In this document: in pieces, positions 1 through 12,314 of the stretch
Position numbering within the stretch: the first letter of the stretch is position 1
Layout of the letters: each line of letters begins with the position of its first letter
Origin: Pseudomonas sp. Tri1
GTDB taxonomy: Bacteria > Pseudomonadota > Gammaproteobacteria > Pseudomonadales > Pseudomonadaceae
Direction of reading: 5' to 3'
Assembly: GCF_017968885.1 (NCBI RefSeq)
Contig: NZ_CP072913.1
Span: 5,496,501-5,560,500 of the forward strand
Length of the DNA: 64,000 nucleotides
The notes under the pieces: model-generated
What the model was told of the DNA's origin: nothing
The model's database searches: none
Seen by the model: the letters and a program-made list of their open reading frames with translations, nothing else
Translations under genes and position numbers: made by a program

Positions 1-745
1 AGCCAGTCCAGCGCACGATAGCCAGCCACTCGTCGTCCCCGTTACGCACGACCGGACCCAGTGGCTCCTTGGAAATGGTTTCCGGCAGGACCACGTAGTC
101 CTTCGGCGAGGCCAGCTTGCTGCGCTGGGCGAACAGCTGGGACTTGTCGGAGGTCAGCACGTCGCAACGACCGGATTCCAGCGACTTGGCGCTTTCATCG
201 GAGGTGTCGAAAGTGATCGGGGTGTACTTCAGGCCGTTGGCACGGAAGTAGTCGGAAACGTTCAGCTCGGTGGTGGTACCGGCCTGGATGCAGATGGTTG
301 CACCGTCCAGTTCCTTGGCGCTCTTGACGCCCAGCTTGTTGTTGGCCAGGAAGCCGATGCCGTCGTAGTAGGTGATGAAACCTGGAAACTTCAGGCCCAT
401 GCCAGCATCACGGGAGCTGGTCATGGTGGAGTTGCGCGAGAGCATGTCGATTTCGCCCGATTGCAGCGCGGTGAAGCGCTCCTTGGCGTTCAACTGACTG
501 AATTTGACCTTGGTCGCATCGCCAAATACAGCAGCGGCCACGGCACGGCAGAAGTCAGCGTCGATACCGACAATCTTGCCGGTCGAATCAGGCACCGAGA
601 AACCCGGCAGGCCATCACTCACACCGCATTGCACAAAGCCTTTCTTCTGTACGGCATCCAGGGTTGCACCCGCCTGAGCGAACCCGCTGACACCGAGCAC
701 TGCCGCTGCAGTCACGACGGCCAGGGTGGATTTCAGTAACTTCAT
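1..745 (-). CDS. Amino-acid ABC transporter substrate-binding protein (AapJ-like), 3' end cut by window
   Basis: Periplasmic receptor of a polar amino-acid ABC transporter. Reading from the ATG at 745, the protein opens with a Sec signal peptide (MKLLKSTLAVVTAAAVLGVSGFAQAG) and continues with the family-3 solute-binding sequence: a GVSDGLPGFS segment, GIDADFCRAVAAAVFGD, the ERFTALQSGEIDMLSRNSTMT ligand-lobe segment and IQAGTTTE. These match the AapJ/BztA general L-amino-acid type. A GGAGG ribosome site lies 5-6 bases before the start. About 248 codons are visible; the family is about 340 residues, so the C-terminal third and presumably the permease and ATPase genes lie beyond base 1. The gene order with an esterase and rhlB resembles PA3858-PA3861 of P. 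aeruginosa (from memory). The exact amino acid bound cannot be read from sequence. Confidence 0.9.
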   Translation of the reverse strand, partial: MKLLKSTLAVVTAAAVLGVSGFAQAGATLDAVQKKGFVQCGVSDGLPGFSVPDSTGKIVGIDADFCRAVAAAVFGDATKVKFSQLNAKERFTALQSGEIDMLSRNSTMTSSRDAGMGLKFPGFITYYDGIGFLANNKLGVKSAKELDGATICIQAGTTTELNVSDYFRANGLKYTPITFDTSDESAKSLESGRCDVLTSDKSQLFAQRSKLASPKDYVVLPETISKEPLGPVVRNGDDEWLAIVRWTG

Positions 746-1874
<1,129 letters not shown>

Positions 1875-1978
1875 AGGCCTGATTGCCAGGTCAACGCATT
1901 GATCATCACACTACGCCGCGCCCGTTTCTTGCATTACACTGGCCGGCGTACATTCCTTAACCAATCGATGAGATAACC

Positions 1979-3436
1979 GTGCTCAAAGCACTCAAGAAGA
2001 TGTTCGGTAAAAGCGAGGCCGAGCAGCTCGCGCCTGGCGCAAGCGCCCCTGTCCACGGTCCAAGCCGTACCGATGCGCCACAACCGCGCCGGAGTGCCCC
2101 CGTTGCACAGGCAAATAAAGAGCCCGCCGCCCAGCCTCTTACGGCCCCTGAACCGGAAAAACCACGTCACGAAGCCCCAAAGCCACGCCGCGAACGCGCA
2201 CCGAAACCGCCGGTCGTCGCCTGGAAGCTCGAGGACTTCGTCGTAGAACCCCAGGAAGGCAAAACCCGCTTCCACGATTTCAAGCTCGCCCCTGAACTGA
2301 TGCACGCCATCCAGGACCTGGGCTTCCCGTACTGCACGCCCATCCAGGCCCAGGTGCTAGGCTTCACCCTCGCTGGCAAAGACGCCATCGGCCGCGCCCA
2401 GACCGGCACAGGCAAGACCGCCGCGTTCCTGATTTCCATCATCACCCAGTTGCTCCAGACCCCTCCGCCCAAAGAGCGCTACATGGGCGAGCCACGGGCA
2501 CTGATCATCGCCCCGACCCGCGAACTGGTGGTGCAGATCGCCAAGGACGCCGCCGACCTGACCAAGTACACCGGCCTGAACGTGATGACGTTCGTGGGCG
2601 GCATGGACTTCGACAAACAGCTCAAGCACCTCGAAGCCCGCCATTGCGACATCCTGGTCGCCACGCCGGGCCGCCTGCTGGACTTCAACCAGCGCGGCGA
2701 CGTGCACCTGGACATGGTCGAAGTGATGGTGCTGGACGAAGCCGACCGCATGCTCGACATGGGCTTCATCCCCCAGGTGCGCCAGATCATTCGCCAGACC
2801 CCACCGAAAAGCGAACGCCAGACCTTGCTGTTCTCCGCCACCTTCACCGAAGACGTGATGAACCTGGCCAAGCAATGGACCACCGACCCGTCCATCGTCG
2901 AGATCGAGGCGCTGAACGTCGCCAGCGAAAACGTCGAACAGCACATCTATGCGGTGGCCGGTGCCGACAAGTACAAACTGCTCTACAACCTGGTCAACGA
3001 CAACGGTTGGGAGCGGGTGATGGTCTTCGCCAACCGCAAGGACGAAGTACGCCGCATCGAAGAACGCCTGGTACGCGATGGCGTCAACGCCGCGCAACTG
3101 TCGGGCGACGTGCCGCAGCACAAGCGCATCAAGACGCTGGAAGGTTTCCGCGAAGGCAAGATTCGTGTGCTGGTGGCTACTGACGTGGCCGGCCGTGGGA
3201 TTCACATCGACGGGATCAGCCATGTGATCAACTTCACCCTGCCGGAAGTGCCGGATGACTATGTGCACCGGATCGGGCGCACTGGGCGTGCGGGGGCTGC
3301 GGGTGTATCGATCAGCTTCGCCGGCGAGGATGATTCCTATCAGTTGCCATCCATCGAGGCATTGCTGGGGAAAAAGATCAATTGCGAAACGCCGCCGACT
3401 CATCTGCTTCGGCCGGTTGAGCGCAAGCGCCCTTAA
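1979..3436 (+). CDS. rhlB: DEAD-box ATP-dependent RNA helicase RhlB
   Basis: A DEAD-box RNA helicase, which in gammaproteobacteria unwinds RNA for the RNase E degradosome. Visible motifs in order: Q-motif region ([10 protein letters not shown], about residue 112), motif I AQTGTGKT, Ia [10 protein letters not shown] and TPGR, motif II DEAD (about 257), motif III SAT, motif [11 protein letters not shown] and motif [12 protein letters not shown]. The first about 90 residues are a low-complexity Ala/Pro/Lys/Arg-rich extension seen in Pseudomonas RhlB but not in the shorter E. coli protein; it is a likely RNA- or partner-binding tail. Start is GTG at 1979; no upstream ATG is in frame and the ribosome site is weak. 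485 residues. A strong terminator follows immediately. Confidence 0.93.
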   Translation: MLKALKKMFGKSEAEQLAPGASAPVHGPSRTDAPQPRRSAPVAQANKEPAAQPLTAPEPEKPRHEAPKPRRERAPKPPVVAWKLEDFVVEPQEGKTRFHDFKLAPELMHAIQDLGFPYCTPIQAQVLGFTLAGKDAIGRAQTGTGKTAAFLISIITQLLQTPPPKERYMGEPRALIIAPTRELVVQIAKDAADLTKYTGLNVMTFVGGMDFDKQLKHLEARHCDILVATPGRLLDFNQRGDVHLDMVEVMVLDEADRMLDMGFIPQVRQIIRQTPPKSERQTLLFSATFTEDVMNLAKQWTTDPSIVEIEALNVASENVEQHIYAVAGADKYKLLYNLVNDNGWERVMVFANRKDEVRRIEERLVRDGVNAAQLSGDVPQHKRIKTLEGFREGKIRVLVATDVAGRGIHIDGISHVINFTLPEVPDDYVHRIGRTGRAGAAGVSISFAGEDDSYQLPSIEALLGKKINCETPPTHLLRPVERKRP

Positions 3437-3454
3437 CAGTCTCTACAGAGCACA

Positions 3455-3487
3455 GAAAAACGCAGCCGAAAGGCTGCGTTTTTTTTG
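3455..3487 (+). terminator. Rho-independent terminator of rhlB
   Basis: A 7-bp GC stem (CGCAGCC / GGCTGCG, loop GAAA) at 3461-3478 followed by eight T residues. It lies about 25 bases after the rhlB stop. Confidence 0.9.
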
Positions 3488-3563
3488 GCCCGGGATATTG
3501 CTCGATTAAACTAAAAGTCCATAATAGACAAATTAGTTCAATCAGAACACTTCGGAGCTCCCG

Positions 3564-5794
<2,231 letters not shown>

Positions 5795-5882
5795 ACCCAC
5801 CCAGGTGACGCATCGTCCCGATTGCGGCACACTCCCCCGCGCCCCCGCTTCACGGGGCGCTGACGCTGCCTGGAGCCCTGTC

Positions 5883-6509
5883 ATGAACGCCCCGCAACCC
5901 GATCCGGCACTGGATAATTTCCGCACCATCGCCGATGCCATCGCCACGCTGTTCTACCCCCACGCCGAAGTGGTGCTGCACGACCTGCGCTCGCAGAAAG
6001 TCGATTACATCGCTAACAACCTGTCCAAGCGCGAGATTGGCGATGATTCGTCCCTGGAAGACATGCTCAGCGAAGACGTCAGCGAACGTAACATCGGGCC
6101 GTACGAAAAACTGAATTGGGACGGGCAGAAGATTCGCAGCCTCAGCAGCGTACTGCGCGACGCCGACGGTCATCCGTTGGCGGTGCTATGCATCAACTTG
6201 AATATTTCACTGTTCGAGAATGCCAAGGCAGCGCTGGACCTGTTCCTGTCGCCGAACAAGTTGATCCCGCAGCCGGACTCACTGTTTCGCGATGACTGGC
6301 AGGAGCGGATCAATACCTTTCTGCATGCCTGGATGCGCGAGCGCCAATTGAGCCTGAATCTGCTGACCCGCGACCACAAACGCGAGCTGGTACTGGCACT
6401 GCATGCCGAGGGTGCGTTCAAGGGCAAGAGCGCGTCCAACTATGTGGCCAATGTGCTGAACATGGGGCGGGCGACGGTGTACAAGCATTTGAAGGAGTTG
6501 AAGGGCTGA
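5883..6509 (+). CDS. dauR: DauR-type transcriptional regulator (YheO family, PAS-like plus HTH)
   Basis: 208-residue regulator. The N-terminal two thirds is a YheO/PAS_6-type sensor domain (LFYPHAEVVLHDLRSQKVDYIAN is its hallmark start) and the C-terminus a helix-turn-helix (SASNYVANVLNMGRATVYKHLKEL). In P. aeruginosa DauR represses dauBAR until D- or L-arginine is present. The ATG at 5883 has GGAG about 7 bases upstream; a longer frame from 5805 would translate the GC-rich leader. That leader contains a hairpin (GCGCCCC 5839-5845 with GGGGCGC 5854-5860) just before the ribosome site, which could influence translation. Third gene of the dau group. Confidence 0.88.
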   Translation: MNAPQPDPALDNFRTIADAIATLFYPHAEVVLHDLRSQKVDYIANNLSKREIGDDSSLEDMLSEDVSERNIGPYEKLNWDGQKIRSLSSVLRDADGHPLAVLCINLNISLFENAKAALDLFLSPNKLIPQPDSLFRDDWQERINTFLHAWMRERQLSLNLLTRDHKRELVLALHAEGAFKGKSASNYVANVLNMGRATVYKHLKELKG

Positions 6510-6533
6510 GGTTTTTTGTTGCCTGGCCTGGCC

Positions 6534-6630
6534 TCATCGCGAGCAAGCTCGCTCCCACAGTGGATCTCGTTGAACACAAAAACTGTGTCCACCGCAAATC
6601 CCTTGTGGGAGCGAGCTTGCTCGCGATGGC
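6534..6630. repeat. REP pair between convergent genes
   Basis: An inverted copy ATCGCGAGCAAGCTCGCTCC at 6535-6557 and a plus copy TGTGGGAGCGAGCTTGCTCG at 6604-6628, tail to tail, with about 46 bases between. It fills the gap between the ends of dauR and the minus-strand binding-protein gene and is the only candidate for a bidirectional transcript end. Confidence 0.92.
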
Positions 6631-6636
6631 GATTGA

Positions 6637-7413
6637 TCAATCGCCGTAGATATCCGACTTGAAATACTTGGCCTGGATCTTCTGATACTCCCCACTGGCC
6701 CGAATTCCATCGATGGCCTTGTTCAAGTCCGCCACCAATTCGGTATTGCCCTTACGCACCGCGATACCCGCGCCTTCACCGACGTATTTCGGGTCCTTGA
6801 GCTCCGGCCCGACAAACGCATAGCCCTTGCCACGGGGCATCGACAGAAAGTCTTCCAGCGGGATGGTGTCGGCAAAAATCGCGTCCAGGCGACCCGAGGC
6901 CAGGTCCATGTAGATTTCTTCGTTATTGCTGTAGCGCTTGACCGTCACACCCTTGGGTTCAAGAACTTCCGTGGCGTAGCGGTCAGTGGTGGTGGCGCGC
7001 TGCACGCCCACGGTCTTGCCCTTGAGGCTAGCGTACTGGTCATCGACCACCGCGCCTTCCTTCATGACCAGTCGCGACGAGGTGAAATAGTACTTGTGGG
7101 TGAAATCCACCGATTTCTTACGCTCTTCGGTGATGGTCATGGACGACAGCGCCAGGTCGATTTTCTTCACCTTGAGCGATGGAATCAGCCCGTCGAACTC
7201 ACCCTCGATCCACTCGCACTTGGCCTTCATCTGCGCGCACAGGGCGTTACCGATGTCGTAGTCAAACCCCTCGATTTTCCCTTCCGAGGTCTTGGAAGCA
7301 AACGGCGGGTACGCCGCCTCGATACCGATACGCAAGGTTTTCTCCGCGGCGAACAGGCTGCTGGAGGCCAGCAGGCTCAAGGCCAGGCCGGTGATGAGGG
7401 GAAATTTGTTCAT
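6637..7413 (-). CDS. Basic amino-acid ABC transporter substrate-binding protein (ArgT/HisJ-like)
   Basis: Periplasmic solute-binding protein family 3, 258 residues. Signal peptide [22 protein letters not shown], then [32 protein letters not shown] and [26 protein letters not shown], the lysine/arginine/ornithine-binding pattern. A homologue (PA3865, from memory) adjoins dauR in P. aeruginosa, so arginine uptake for the dau pathway is a reasonable inference. No permease or ATPase gene is adjacent, so it is an orphan receptor in this window. The ATG at 7413 is preceded by GAGAG; the TTG six bases upstream is not needed. Confidence 0.9.
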   Translation of the reverse strand: MNKFPLITGLALSLLASSSLFAAEKTLRIGIEAAYPPFASKTSEGKIEGFDYDIGNALCAQMKAKCEWIEGEFDGLIPSLKVKKIDLALSSMTITEERKKSVDFTHKYYFTSSRLVMKEGAVVDDQYASLKGKTVGVQRATTTDRYATEVLEPKGVTVKRYSNNEEIYMDLASGRLDAIFADTIPLEDFLSMPRGKGYAFVGPELKDPKYVGEGAGIAVRKGNTELVADLNKAIDGIRASGEYQKIQAKYFKSDIYGD

Positions 7414-7552
7414 GGTCAATCTCTCGCGGGTTGTTGTTGGTTTGGCAGAGAAAGGTGGGCGCAGCTATTTTATGTACTTATAAATCCATACTGGACTTTA
7501 ATGTACACATCGTCAATCGGTAGGCTGAGGAATGTGACGGGAGGCTGATGGC

Positions 7553-7653
7553 CTCATCGCGAGCAAGCTCGCTCCCACAGAGGGTCTGTGTCGAACACAA
7601 ATGTTGTGCACAACAAAGAACCATTGTGGGAGCGAGCTTGCTCGCGATGACGG
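7553..7653. repeat. REP pair downstream of moaE
   Basis: An inverted copy at 7555-7578 and a plus copy at 7625-7650, near-identical to the pair 1 kb to the left. It lies between the binding-protein gene start and the moaE stop. Confidence 0.92.
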
Positions 7654-7681
7654 CCTAACGACCGATGAAACTGCATGGGAA

Positions 7682-8134
7682 TTACTGCTTCCAGCGATCC
7701 GCCGCCGCATGATCACTGTCGCGCCCTTCAACCCAGCGCGGGCCGTCGGCGGTGTTTTCCTTTTTCCAGAACGGCGCGCGGGTCTTGAGGTAGTCCATGA
7801 CAAAAGCACAGGCGTCGAACGCGGCCTGACGATGGGCACTGGCGGCCGCGACGAAGACGATCGGCTCGCCAGGCTCCAGGGTACCGATGCGGTGCAGGAC
7901 TTCCAGTTTTAGCAACGGCCAGCGCTGCTCGGCCTCGGCGGCGATCTTGCCCAGGGCCTTTTCGGTCATGCCTGGGTAGTGTTCCAGGAACATCCCGGAC
8001 ACCTCGAGGCCATCATTGAAGTCACGCACGTAGCCGACAAAACTCACCACCGCCCCCACGCCGACGTTGGCCGCGTGCATCGCGTTGACTTCGGCGCCCG
8101 GATCGAACGGATCGGCCTGCACACGAATCGCCAT
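7682..8134 (-). CDS. moaE: Molybdopterin synthase catalytic subunit MoaE
   Basis: Large subunit of molybdopterin synthase, which transfers two sulfurs from MoaD thiocarboxylate to cyclic pyranopterin monophosphate in the cytosol. 150 residues. Family signatures: GAVVSFVGYVRD near residue 30, LEHYPGMTEK, HRIGTLEPGEPIVFVAAASAHRQAAFDACAFVMDYLKTRAPFWKKE, which includes the active-site lysines. It starts three bases after the moaD stop, in the moaC-moaD-moaE order of P. aeruginosa PA3918-PA3916 (from memory), so translation is likely coupled. Confidence 0.96.
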   Translation of the reverse strand: MAIRVQADPFDPGAEVNAMHAANVGVGAVVSFVGYVRDFNDGLEVSGMFLEHYPGMTEKALGKIAAEAEQRWPLLKLEVLHRIGTLEPGEPIVFVAAASAHRQAAFDACAFVMDYLKTRAPFWKKENTADGPRWVEGRDSDHAAADRWKQ

Positions 8135-8137
8135 GGC

Positions 8138-8380
8138 TCAGCCTCCGGTCACGGTGGGAAAGAACGCCACTTCGTCGCCATCCACCAGCGGCTCATCGAG
8201 CTGGCACAGGTCTTCGTTACGCGCGCACATCAGGTTTTGCTCGCTCAGCACCTCGGCACCGTCACGTTGAACGAGCAGCACGCGCACATCGTCGACCGTG
8301 GCGAAATCACCCTCCACCTTTACCGAATCCACCCCAAGCGCTTCCCGGTAACGGGCAAAGAACTTCACCGTGATTTTCAT
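8138..8380 (-). CDS. moaD: Molybdopterin synthase sulfur carrier subunit MoaD
   Basis: 80-residue ubiquitin-fold protein that ends in the Gly-Gly pair (TVTGG) that is adenylated and thiocarboxylated. [18 protein letters not shown] and [11 protein letters not shown] are the family signatures. Its ATG overlaps the moaC stop by four bases (ATGA arrangement). Confidence 0.95.
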   Translation of the reverse strand: MKITVKFFARYREALGVDSVKVEGDFATVDDVRVLLVQRDGAEVLSEQNLMCARNEDLCQLDEPLVDGDEVAFFPTVTGG

Positions 8381-8850
8381 CGTGCATCCGCCTGGAAGTG
8401 GCCGCTCTTGCCGCCGAGTTTTTCCAGCACCCGCACGCCCTCGATGGTCATGCCCCGATCAACGGCCTTGCACATGTCGTAGATAGTCAGCGCGGCAACA
8501 CTGGCGGCAGTGAGGGCTTCCATCTCCACCCCGGTCTGCCCCGACAGCTTGCAACAGGCAACGATGCGCACCCGGTCCTCGCCCTCGGCATTGAGCTCGA
8601 CCTTGACGCTGGTGAGCATCAGCGGATGACAGAGCGGAATCAGATCGCTGGTTTTTTTCGCGGCTTGAATGCCGGCAATACGCGCAACAGCGAATACATC
8701 GCCCTTGGGGTGGCCGCCGCTGACGATCATCTGCAGCGTGTCGGGCAGCATGCGCACAAAGGCTTCGGCCGTGGCTTCACGGAACGTCACGGCCTTGTCG
8801 GTCACGTCGACCATGTTGGCGCGACCTTGGGAATCGAGATGAGTCAGCAC
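8377..8850 (-). CDS. moaC: Cyclic pyranopterin monophosphate synthase MoaC
   Basis: 157 residues. With MoaA, MoaC converts GTP through 3',8-cyclo-GTP to cyclic pyranopterin monophosphate, the first step of molybdenum cofactor synthesis. Signatures: [42 protein letters not shown] and [23 protein letters not shown]. Starts with GTG at 8850 with AGGAG seven bases upstream. First gene of moaCDE; no molybdenum cofactor riboswitch was recognised in the 260-base leader. moaA and moaB are not in the window. Confidence 0.95.
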   Translation of the reverse strand: MLTHLDSQGRANMVDVTDKAVTFREATAEAFVRMLPDTLQMIVSGGHPKGDVFAVARIAGIQAAKKTSDLIPLCHPLMLTSVKVELNAEGEDRVRIVACCKLSGQTGVEMEALTAASVAALTIYDMCKAVDRGMTIEGVRVLEKLGGKSGHFQADAR

Positions 8851-8960
8851 AGGGTTACTCCTGATCGGGAGCGTCGATTGTAAACCTGTGGGTCAGATTC
8901 CGGCAGGGCTGATTGTCGCACCCACGGCGGCCTGTAATTTGCTGAACACCGTAGATCCCT

Positions 8961-9052
8961 TTGTGGGAGCGAGCCTGCTCGCGATGGCGGTGTATCAGAT
9001 AAAAATATGTGGCTGGCACACCGTCATCGCGAGCAGGCTCGCTCCCACAGGG
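8961..9052. repeat. REP pair upstream of moaC
   Basis: A plus copy at 8961-8986 and an inverted copy at 9024-9051, both with the GAGC(C)TGCTCG variant core. The pair is flanked by the PhoH-gene terminator. Confidence 0.92.
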
Positions 9053-9069
9053 GCTTATGGTGACAGGGT

Positions 9070-9103
9070 AAAAAACCGGGCGACCTTGAGGTCGCCCGGT
9101 TTG
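9070..9103 (-). terminator. Rho-independent terminator of the PIN-PhoH gene
   Basis: A perfect 13-bp stem (AAACCGGGCGACC at 9073-9085, loop TTGA, GGTCGCCCGGTTT at 9090-9102); read on the minus strand it ends in a short T run. It lies 8 bases past the stop of the gene at 9111. Confidence 0.85.
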
Positions 9104-9110
9104 GGTGGGG

Positions 9111-10505
9111 TTACAGGTGCGATTCGGCGTATTCGGCCAGGATCGAGCGCGGTACGCCCTGCAGGGTGATGTGGACCCCGTTGGGGAAATCCTTGAAGCG
9201 TTCGGTCAGGTAGGTCAGCCCGGAACTGGTCGCGGACAGGTAAGGGGTGTCGATCTGCGCCAGGTTACCCAGGCACACCACTTTGGAACCGGCACCGGCA
9301 CGGGTGATGATGGTTTTCATCTGGTGCGGGGTGAGGTTCTGGCACTCGTCGATCAGAATCAGGCTCTGCTGGAAGCTGCGGCCTCGAATGTAGTTGAGGG
9401 ATTTGAACTGCAACGGCACTTTGCTGAGGATGTAGTCGACGCTGCCATGGGTGCTTTCGTCATCCATGTGCAAGGCTTCGAGGTTGTCGGTGATGGCGCC
9501 CAGCCAAGGCTCCATTTTTTCCGCTTCGGTGCCGGGCAGGAAGCCGATTTCCTGATCCAGGCCTTGCACGCTGCGGGTGGCGATGATGCGCCGGTAGCGT
9601 TTGCTGACCATGGTCTGCTCGATGGCGGCGGCCAAGGCGAGGATGGTCTTGCCGGAACCGGCGGCGCCGGACAGGTTGACCAGGTGGATGTCCGGGTCGA
9701 GCAAGGCGAACAGGGCCAGGCTCTGGTAGATGTCACGCGGCTTGAGGCCCCAGGCTTCCTGATGCAACAAGGGTTCCTGGTGCAGGTCGAGAATCAGCAG
9801 CTTGTCGACGTGGATTTCCTTGATCCAGCCGACAAATCCTTGTTCGTCGATGATGAACTCGTTGATGTGTACCGCCGGCAGGTTGTCGATCAGTTGCACC
9901 TGGTGCCAGGTGCGGCCATGGTCCTGGCGGGTCTCGACCTTGCTCACACGGTCCCAGAAGGAGCCGGTCATGTTGTGGTAGCCGTTGGGCAGCAGCGAGA
10001 CATCATCAACCAGTTGGTCGGTGCTGTAGTCCTCCGCCGCAATCCCACAAGCGCGGGCCTTGAGGCGCATGTTGATGTCTTTGGTCACCAGCACCACGGC
10101 TTGATCCTTGTTGCGCGCGTGCAGGTCGATCAACTGGTTGATGATGATGTTGTCGTTCAGGTGTTCAGGCAGCACCAGGTTGGGTTCGGTGCGCTTGCTC
10201 ATCAAAATCGAAAGCAGGCCCTTGGGACCACTCTTGCCACGCTGGATCGGCACGCCAAGCTCTACATCCTCAGGAGAGGCATCGCCCAGGGTCTTGTCGA
10301 TCAGGCGGATCGCCTGCCGGCATTCGGCCGCAACGCTGTGGTGCCCGCTCTTGAGCTTGTCCAGCTCCTCAAGCACGGTCATCGGAATGGCAACGTGGTG
10401 TTCTTCGAAATTCAGCAGTGCGTTTGGATCGTGGATCAATACGTTGGTATCGAGTACATAGAGGATTGGCTGGTTGGAGGAAAGGCTACGTCCGTGGTCA
10501 TCCAT
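9111..10505 (-). CDS. PIN-PhoH fusion ATPase/RNase (PhoH2/YlaK type)
   Basis: 464-residue cytosolic protein with an N-terminal PIN RNase domain (LYVLDTNVLIHDPNALL, acidic residues about 18-90) and a C-terminal PhoH ATPase domain with Walker A GAAGSGKTILALA (about residue 265) and Walker B LILIDECQNLTPHQ (about 385). PhoH2 proteins of this layout act as RNA-unwinding ribonucleases in the few cases studied; the cellular target is unknown here. ATG at 10505 with only a weak ribosome site. It is a single-gene unit with its own terminator; a homologue lies beside moaC in P. aeruginosa (PA3919, from memory). The phoBR system and phosphate genes are not nearby, so the name should not be read as phosphate control. 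Confidence 0.88.
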   Translation of the reverse strand: MDDHGRSLSSNQPILYVLDTNVLIHDPNALLNFEEHHVAIPMTVLEELDKLKSGHHSVAAECRQAIRLIDKTLGDASPEDVELGVPIQRGKSGPKGLLSILMSKRTEPNLVLPEHLNDNIIINQLIDLHARNKDQAVVLVTKDINMRLKARACGIAAEDYSTDQLVDDVSLLPNGYHNMTGSFWDRVSKVETRQDHGRTWHQVQLIDNLPAVHINEFIIDEQGFVGWIKEIHVDKLLILDLHQEPLLHQEAWGLKPRDIYQSLALFALLDPDIHLVNLSGAAGSGKTILALAAAIEQTMVSKRYRRIIATRSVQGLDQEIGFLPGTEAEKMEPWLGAITDNLEALHMDDESTHGSVDYILSKVPLQFKSLNYIRGRSFQQSLILIDECQNLTPHQMKTIITRAGAGSKVVCLGNLAQIDTPYLSATSSGLTYLTERFKDFPNGVHITLQGVPRSILAEYAESHL

Positions 10506-10840
10506 ACTCGGTCACCTATGTGGGGGCCATTCGACGCAATACCGTGACAGTGCTGCGCCTCGAGGTAGCCACCGAATTCACCCGCGAGGATCAGGTGAAC
10601 TGCACACAATCTGGGTCTTGGAAGACGCCACCTGTGTTGCAGGTTTCGGCGGTCTGTCTTCTTGATACTCCAAAAACGATGACAGGAAAAAGTACTTTGA
10701 CGTTTTTTTGAAGTTTATTTTTCAGAGTGACGAATAACCCTTGGCGTACCACCATTGCACCGTTAAAGTCGGAAGTCCGCTCGCCATGAAAGTGCTCCGG
10801 ATTTTTCCCCTCCCCCAGCATTTACAGGCCTTTGGCGATA
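10506..10840. other. Intergenic region between PIN-PhoH gene and deacetylase-like gene
   Basis: 335 bases between two minus-strand genes. It contains an AT-rich patch at about 10675-10735 but no REP, no clear hairpin terminator for the upstream gene and no credible ORF. The PIN-PhoH promoter must lie here. Confidence 0.4.
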
Positions 10841-11962
10841 TCAGCGAAACGCGTCCTGACAATCTTCCCAACCGATCCCACTTTGCGCCGTTTGCGTGAT
10901 GAGCCAGGGTATCGCCGTTTTCACCGCGTCCTGTTTGGCGTTGAAGTTGATCACCCCGTGGCGCCACAACAGCATCAGTGTCAGCGCGCGCTGAGCGCTT
11001 TGCTCGGGCTTGAGCCGATTGCTGTCCTGGGGATCGATATCCCACAGGGCTACTTGCAGGCCCTGGGTCCTGAAAAACGCCTCGGCATCGCCACGACGCT
11101 GGCCCTGGGGTGGGCGGAACAGCGGCACATAATTTTCCGGTAGCTTGCTTTTGACCAACTCGACGCTGCGCTTTATCGAGTCTTGCCAGTCCTGCCAATA
11201 ACTGTGGGAACGGAATTCCCAGCCCTGCACCCCCACGCACTGGCCTGAATACAAAGTCTGGAGATCGTTGACCGAGCTATCCGCCAGCCGTGCCTGAATG
11301 TCTTTGCCCAGCACAAAGAAGGTGCCGCTCATGTTCGATTTGCGCAAGTAGTCGGTCAGCCACGGCGTATTGTCCGGCGCCACGTTGGCACCGCTGTCGA
11401 AGGTCAGCAGGAACAGCCGGTCGTTCATGCCATCGCCGTTACGCTCATAATCGCCGAAGCGTTCGATTTCGCTGCTGGTTTGCGGAAACAACGCAGCCTT
11501 GCGCAGCAATTCATCGCGGTATTGAGTGTGGAAAACCCGGCTCGGCTCGGCCCACTTGATGTAGTAGGAATTGTCATCGAGCTGGAACCTGCCCGCTTCT
11601 TCGCGCAGGGTGGCCATGTCCTCGACCAGGTAGCAGAAGGAAGCATCCTGGTCGCAGCTTTGCTGGGCGAAGTTGTAGTTGGTCAGCAAACGCTGCCAGA
11701 GCCGCGCGCGAAGAACCCCGATCGCCGCCATATTGACCGTGCGTAGCCCCAGGTACTGCTTCAGGGCGATTTCGTCCATGGCGTCGGTGTCCAGCAGGAC
11801 CCGGGCGAACATCAGGATCTCGGCCCGCGACGCCACGTCGAACAAGGTCGGGCTGGTGAGTTGCTCCGGCCAGGTGTGGCGATCCAGTGTCGCGACGTCG
11901 TTGGGCGCGGCAATGGCGCCGAGGCTCAACAGCCAGGCCGATAACAGAAGAGCGATACGCAA
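10841..11962 (-). CDS. Exported polysaccharide deacetylase-like protein with degenerate metal site
   Basis: 373 residues with a signal peptide (LRIALLLSAWLLSLGAIAA) and a C-terminal NodB-homology domain from about residue 190. Recognisable NodB motifs are LLTFDSG, GTFFVLGKD, RSHSYW, FRPPQG and ALWDIDPQDS. Active members have TFDDG and HSxxH; here the second Asp is Ser and the second His is Gln, so two of three usual metal ligands are missing. The N-terminal about 170 residues have no domain I recognise. The start chosen is TTG at 11962, which has GGAG 6-7 bases upstream and leads straight into the signal peptide; the frame is open to an ATG at 12013. It may bind or modify a glycan in the envelope; activity is uncertain. 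Confidence 0.75.
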   Translation of the reverse strand: MRIALLLSAWLLSLGAIAAPNDVATLDRHTWPEQLTSPTLFDVASRAEILMFARVLLDTDAMDEIALKQYLGLRTVNMAAIGVLRARLWQRLLTNYNFAQQSCDQDASFCYLVEDMATLREEAGRFQLDDNSYYIKWAEPSRVFHTQYRDELLRKAALFPQTSSEIERFGDYERNGDGMNDRLFLLTFDSGANVAPDNTPWLTDYLRKSNMSGTFFVLGKDIQARLADSSVNDLQTLYSGQCVGVQGWEFRSHSYWQDWQDSIKRSVELVKSKLPENYVPLFRPPQGQRRGDAEAFFRTQGLQVALWDIDPQDSNRLKPEQSAQRALTLMLLWRHGVINFNAKQDAVKTAIPWLITQTAQSGIGWEDCQDAFR

Positions 11963-12314
11963 AGGGATGTCTCCATAACGAAACCCGCGCGGCATCATAG
12001 CCGATCCAGGCAACCCCCCGCCTGCGAATGCCTCGCGGCAAAGGCGCGACTGTGGCTAGAGGGTTTGTGTGGCGCGGGAGCTTGCTCCCGCTGGGCTGCG
12101 AAGCAGCCCCAAAAGCAAGCTAGCGACCGCTTCGCGATCGAGTGGAACAAGCTCCCTCGCCACAAAAGCGCCTCGCCCTATAGCCCCATAAAGCACTCGC
12201 CGTAGGGATACAGCTCGTGCAACACCCGCCACCACCGATCACCTATCGCCCCAATAGCTGGAGTCCACCCAGACAACCCCCTAGAATCGCGGCACCTTTG
12301 AAGGAGATGATTGC
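11963..12314. other. Intergenic region with REP variant, upstream of yaaA
   Basis: 352 bases between the divergent deacetylase-like gene and yaaA. Apart from the REP variant at 12066-12166, nothing recognisable was seen; the promoters of both genes are expected at its ends. Confidence 0.5.
12066..12166. repeat. REP variant of the GCGGGAGCTTGCTCCCGC type, inverted pair
   Basis: A second REP class: TGTGGCGCGGGAGCTTGCTCCCGC at 12067-12091, a small hairpin (GGGCTGC / GCAGCCC) and, after a linker, the inverted half ACAAGCTCCCTCGCCACA at 12147-12165. It differs from the GAGCGAGCTTGCTCGC class found elsewhere in the window. Confidence 0.8.

Noticed and set aside
2357..3403. Long minus-strand open frame (348 codons) across rhlB
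   Set aside because: Shadow of the high-GC rhlB codons; the product is His/Val/Gln-rich with no family pattern, and rhlB motifs are clear on the plus strand.
8851..9110. Molybdenum cofactor riboswitch before moaC
   Set aside because: The leader is mostly a REP pair and the neighbouring terminator; no Moco-element pattern was seen.
9105..10547. 480-codon plus-strand frame opposite the PIN-PhoH gene
   Set aside because: Antisense shadow; PIN and PhoH motifs are on the minus strand.
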